Positions 35,325-37,189 of a DNA stretch of 37,189 nucleotides are shown one piece after another. The position numbers and the translations under genes were made by a program. The notes under the pieces were generated by a model. It had not been told where the DNA came from, did not search any database, and was given only the letters and a program-made list of their open reading frames with translations. The DNA is taken from NCBI GenBank assembly GCA_009922685.1, contig RFVA01000021.1, forward strand, positions 1-37,189, read 5' to 3'. Position 1 is the stretch's first letter; each line of letters begins with the position of its first letter. Source of the stretch: Gammaproteobacteria bacterium (GTDB lineage: Bacteria > Pseudomonadota > Gammaproteobacteria > Methylococcales > Methylococcaceae).

Positions 35325-35570
35325 TCATGCCGAGTGGAGCGTCGGGAAACGATCCGTATCACCGGCGGTTGGTGTTGCTGCATTGGCTAAGGCTATGCAG
35401 AGGGGTAGGCCGCCAATGGAGAATCCAAAAGGATCGAAGACAGTGCGTTATGACGATGAGGTGATTGATGCCTTTAAGTCCCCAGGGAAGGGTGGCGGAC
35501 CCGAATGAATGTGGCTCTGAAGGAGTGGTTATCGAGACACCTGCCTGTTTCACGAGATGGTTTTTTGTAA
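35290..35570 (+). pseudogene. Frameshifted BrnA-like antitoxin, 5' truncated
   Basis: The first frame encodes DAPELTENFFDHAEW, then RGRPPMENPKGSKTVRYDDEVIDAFKS and PGKG, which is the C-terminal half of BrnA-family antitoxins, whose RGRP hinge precedes a ribbon-helix-helix domain. The frame then stops at 35508. One missing base near 35488-35492 accounts for this: in the next frame WRTRMNVALKEWLSRHL follows, restoring the expected G-W-x-T-R-M-N-x-A-L-x-E-W-L ending, to a TAA at 35570. The N-terminal half expected before DAPELT is absent; the upstream DNA is the primase-like fragment. No BrnT toxin gene is present. Confidence 0.7.
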
Positions 35571-35609
35571 ATACAGCTATGTCGAGTACAGATGGCCTTG
35601 ACATGAACT

Positions 35610-35765
35610 ATGACTGACTCGAAAACTACTGTTCTGACTAGTGAAGAAATGCAAGCGATGCGCGAAAGGGGTGAATCCAAGACGTACAGAGCCCACTTCA
35701 TCAAAACGCTGCTTTTGGCATTGAACCAGAAGTCGACGATGACTCTCCGGATGCTACGGATTTAA
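35610..35765 (+). pseudogene. Possible BrnA-type antitoxin N-terminal remnant
   Basis: A 51-codon frame beginning MTDSKTTVLTSEEMQAMRERGESKT resembles the N-terminus common to BrnA-like antitoxins (S/T-x-EE-L-x-AMR-x-RGES-x-TD). After GESKT the expected sequence is lost. In an adjacent frame an acidic stretch, EPEVDDDSPDATDLMRTTI, could be a shifted continuation. No intact protein results. It may be a separate copy or a rearranged part of the neighbouring BrnA-like remnant. Confidence 0.35.
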
Positions 35766-35926
35766 TGCGTACCACAATCCGTTTTAGTTTCGTTAAGGAA
35801 GACTTACTGGGTGTGGTGGGCGGGAGAGTAATCGCAATGAGTCTGAATGAAAGATCATCCAGGGGCCTTCCGCGCTTTAAATCATTCGGGCGAGAGATGA
35901 GACCTAGAGAAACTGGTCGCTAGTGA

Positions 35927-35959
35927 AAAGCGGAACCCCATAAAGGTCTTTATGGGGCG
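35927..35959 (+). repeat. 33-base repeat with hairpin, copy 1
   Basis: This 33-base block occurs again, without a mismatch, at 37146-37178, in the same orientation. Its core CCCCATAAA-GGTC-TTTATGGGG is a perfect nine-pair hairpin. Both copies are followed within a dozen bases by AACGG. The pair brackets about 1.19 kb that contains the VapBC-like module and an IS3-type scrap. Confidence 0.8.
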
Positions 35960-36083
35960 TCCTCGAACGGTTGATTTATAAAAAGTCCTTATGAATCGAT
36001 AACCTAGGTGGCGGAGGTGGCCTCTACCGAACTGACGTTCAGCCGCCATCCAAATCAATGACTTAAAAACGCCATAAAAAATA

Positions 36084-36104
36084 TTGCCCCCAAAGTTGCC
36101 CCCA
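36084..36104 (+). repeat. Tandem TTGCCCCCA motif
   Basis: TTGCCCCCA occurs twice at a 12-base period. Runs of this kind are often seen beside tyrosine integrase genes and island ends, so it may be a trace of a lost integrase region. No integrase coding sequence is visible here. Confidence 0.3.
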
Positions 36105-36147
36105 GTGATGTCAGGTGCCTCATAAATTCGTCCTTTGCTCTGCTGTG

Positions 36148-36158
36148 ATACAATGTAT
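36148..36158 (+). promoter_or_regulatory. Palindromic operator at VapBC-like promoter
   Basis: ATACA-A-TGTAT is a perfect palindrome around one central base. It overlaps a TACAAT -10 box (36149-36154) 28 bases before the antitoxin ATG. Ribbon-helix-helix antitoxins usually bind such short palindromes in their own promoters. The -35 region is poor. A GGAG ribosome binding site follows at 36170. Confidence 0.5.
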
Positions 36159-36181
36159 TACGCCCATTTGGAGAATCTGCA

Positions 36182-36397
36182 ATGACTACACTCACCATTC
36201 GACTTGATGATCAACTCGACGGGCAACTAAGCCGATTGGCAGAGCGAAGCCATCGTACAAAGAGTGATCTGGTGCGTGAAATGTTGCGCCGTGAAGCGGC
36301 GATTGAGGAGCTTAGACAAACTCGAAATTTATTGAAACCTTTCGCAGAGCGTGCGGGATATCTTTCGGATGAAGATTTCTTCCGCGACTTTTCGTGA
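36182..36397 (+). CDS. VapB-like ribbon-helix-helix antitoxin
   Basis: A 71-residue protein with an N-terminal ribbon-helix-helix DNA-binding domain (MTTLTIRLDDQLDGQLSRLAERSHRTKSDLVREML) and a C-terminal tail (NLLKPFAERAGYLSDEDFFRDFS) suited to bind the toxin. A GGAG site lies eight bases before the ATG. The stop codon overlaps the toxin's GTG start in GTGA. It probably represses its own promoter through the palindrome just upstream. Confidence 0.87.
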   Translation: MTTLTIRLDDQLDGQLSRLAERSHRTKSDLVREMLRREAAIEELRQTRNLLKPFAERAGYLSDEDFFRDFS

Positions 36398-36801
36398 AAG
36401 TATTCATCGATACCAATGTGTGGCTAAGTGGTCGATTTTGGCCAGGTCTGTGCGCCGAATTGCTCGATTCCTTGATCAAAATGGACGTGACAATTCTGCT
36501 TGATGAGTGCGTTTACGAGGAGTTCAGGCGCATTGCGATTGAAAAATTCAAGGTGGACATCATCACCCTTGAGCAAAGCGATGTGTTTTTTCATCGCCAC
36601 TCAATCATCGTACCTAGAGCGCAGATACCAATGAAGGACGCTCCAGATCCGGATGATGCATGGATTCTCGCAGCTGCTTTAACAGCTAATGCAGACTGGT
36701 TTGTAACGGGGGATAAGGCGCTTTTGGAGATGGGCCATGCTTGTGGTATGCCAATCGTTCATCCTCGCCAAGCTTATTTGCGGCTGAAGGGATTGAATTA
36801 A
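36394..36801 (+). CDS. PIN-domain toxin (VapC-like, COG1569-type)
   Basis: A 135-residue PIN-domain protein that starts with GTG. Likely metal ligands are Asp6 (VFIDTNVWLSG), Glu42 or Glu43 (DECVYEEFRRI), Asp87 or Asp88 (DPDDAWILAAALTANAD) and Asp107 (WFVTGDKALL). The DTNVW start, DPDDAWILA and FVTGDKALL-E pattern fit the 'putative toxin-antitoxin system toxin component, PIN family' group rather than classical VapC. It overlaps the antitoxin gene by four bases and looks intact. Like the RelE-type toxin gene, it is followed by a copy of the post-toxin repeat. Confidence 0.85.
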   Translation: MKVFIDTNVWLSGRFWPGLCAELLDSLIKMDVTILLDECVYEEFRRIAIEKFKVDIITLEQSDVFFHRHSIIVPRAQIPMKDAPDPDDAWILAAALTANADWFVTGDKALLEMGHACGMPIVHPRQAYLRLKGLN

Positions 36802-36816
36802 CGGAGTGAGTCCATT

Positions 36817-36885
36817 GCAGTTGGCTGATGTGAACGGCTATTGAAAAGCGCGTAATTCTTGCGGCTTGACGCCCAAATGCCAAAA
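36817..36885 (+). repeat. Post-toxin repeat, copy B
   Basis: Begins 15 bases after the PIN toxin stop. GCAGTTGGCTG, then a 13-base insert absent from copy A, then TTGAAAAGCGCGTAATTCT and GACGCCCAAATGCC. It directly adjoins the IS3-type orfB scrap, so both copies may derive from the same kind of element. Confidence 0.6.
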
Positions 36886-36892
36886 GTGTTGT

Positions 36893-36985
36893 CGCTCGAA
36901 TTCCATGATCTCGCATTAGTCGCTCAACGCGTCCCTTACTGGTCGGGAGCCCACGAGAACTCAACTCCTCATACTGTTCAAGTGG
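36893..36985 (-). pseudogene. IS3-family transposase OrfB scrap
   Basis: On the minus strand QYEELSSRGLPTSKGRVERLMRDHGIRA matches the start of IS3-type OrfB proteins, where a helix-turn-helix-like segment with RVxRLMRxxGIRA precedes the DDE domain. Upstream is an in-frame stop, and after GIRA the similarity ends. Only about 28 residues remain, so it is a non-functional relic. Confidence 0.6.
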
Positions 36986-37145
36986 CTACGTGCGCATCCT
37001 CAGATTAAGGGGTATTCAGAGCCACCATGACCCTCACTGTCGACATGGACATGGATGCCTTCTAGCGTCCCTTGAGCAACGAGAGGCCCTACGTAGTTTG
37101 ATAACGCGTAAAGCATCCGACCGTGGAGAATCAGTTTGGTGGAGG

Positions 37146-37178
37146 AAAGCGGAACCCCATAAAGGTCTTTATGGGGCG
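37146..37178 (+). repeat. 33-base repeat with hairpin, copy 2
   Basis: Identical over 33 bases to 35927-35959, same orientation. Here the hairpin is followed by CTTTTAAA, so this copy could act as a weak plus-strand terminator. It reaches almost to the window end, so any longer homology cannot be judged. Confidence 0.8.
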
Positions 37179-37189
37179 CTTTTAAACGG

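Larger units (their letters stand above)
35766..36181. other. Intergenic stretch before VapBC-like module
   Basis: No recognisable gene in about 415 bases. A 52-codon frame at 35765-35923 has no family features. The stretch contains one copy of the 33-base repeat, a tandem TTGCCCCCA motif and the promoter/operator of the downstream toxin-antitoxin pair, each listed separately. Confidence 0.5.
36802..37189. other. Gene-free end of window with IS and repeat scraps
   Basis: After the PIN toxin no complete gene is seen. The stretch holds the post-toxin repeat copy B, a minus-strand scrap of an IS3-type transposase and the second 33-base repeat near the window end. The bases between about 36990 and 37140 show no recognisable coding sequence. 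Confidence 0.5.

Noticed and set aside
34141-36885. Integron attC sites, suggested by same-strand toxin-antitoxin genes and a GTTAGAC (GTTRRRY-like) motif in repeat copy A
   Set aside because: Copy B reads CTTGACG at the same place, no paired RYYYAAC arm was found and no integron integrase is present.
36686-36964. 92-codon minus-strand frame as an intact gene
   Set aside because: Only the first 24 residues resemble IS3 OrfB; the rest is antisense to the PIN toxin and the repeat.

Overview
The window looks like a chromosomal segment of a gammaproteobacterium. It carries two gene blocks in the order typical of that class: recA-recX-alaS-(lysC)-csrA-tRNA-Ser with rpsP-rimM-trmD-rplS, and rpsB-tsf-pyrH-frr-uppS-cdsA-dxr-rseP transcribed away from map-glnD. 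The core is moderately GC-rich. I cannot name a genus from the sequence alone.

Layout. 1-2044 (minus strand): the rpsP-rimM-trmD-rplS translation operon with its promoter and a palindromic terminator. 2078-8662 (minus): pncC, recA, recX, alaS, lysC, csrA and a tRNA-Ser(GCU) closed by a terminator. 8719-11289 (plus): mutS, converging on dsbC. 11343-19881 (minus): dsbC, rseP, dxr, cdsA, uppS, frr, pyrH, tsf and rpsB, with a promoter, an S2-type mRNA leader and hairpins between rpsB, tsf and pyrH. 19940-30913 (plus): map-glnD, then glyA, nrdR, ribD, ribE, ribBX, a small unknown gene, ribH, nusB, thiL and pgpA, mostly with stop/start overlaps. 30970-31121: initiator tRNA with its own promoter and terminator.

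From about 31.1 kb to the end the character changes. This is an accessory, partly decayed region: a gene-poor stretch with degenerate repeats, a lower-GC orphan ORF, the C-terminal stub of an IPTL-CTERM surface protein, an IS256-type transposase remnant with one terminal repeat, an IS3-type orfB scrap, three apparently intact type II toxin-antitoxin modules (ParD-like/RelE, FitAB-like and VapBC-like), a fragment resembling the N-terminus of TOTE-type primases that runs into a frameshifted BrnA-like antitoxin, and two families of short repeats.

The core genes serve translation (rplS, rpsP, rpsB, tsf, frr, alaS, trmD, rimM, tRNAs), DNA repair (recA, recX, mutS), envelope and lipid synthesis (dxr, uppS, cdsA, rseP, dsbC, pgpA), riboflavin synthesis (ribD, ribE, ribBX, ribH) and regulation (csrA, glnD, nrdR, nusB). 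The likeliest undescribed material is the mosaic at 35.07-35.77 kb, the repeat-bounded toxin-antitoxin segment at 35.9-37.2 kb and the unknown gene inside the riboflavin cluster. I see no complete new defence system in the window.
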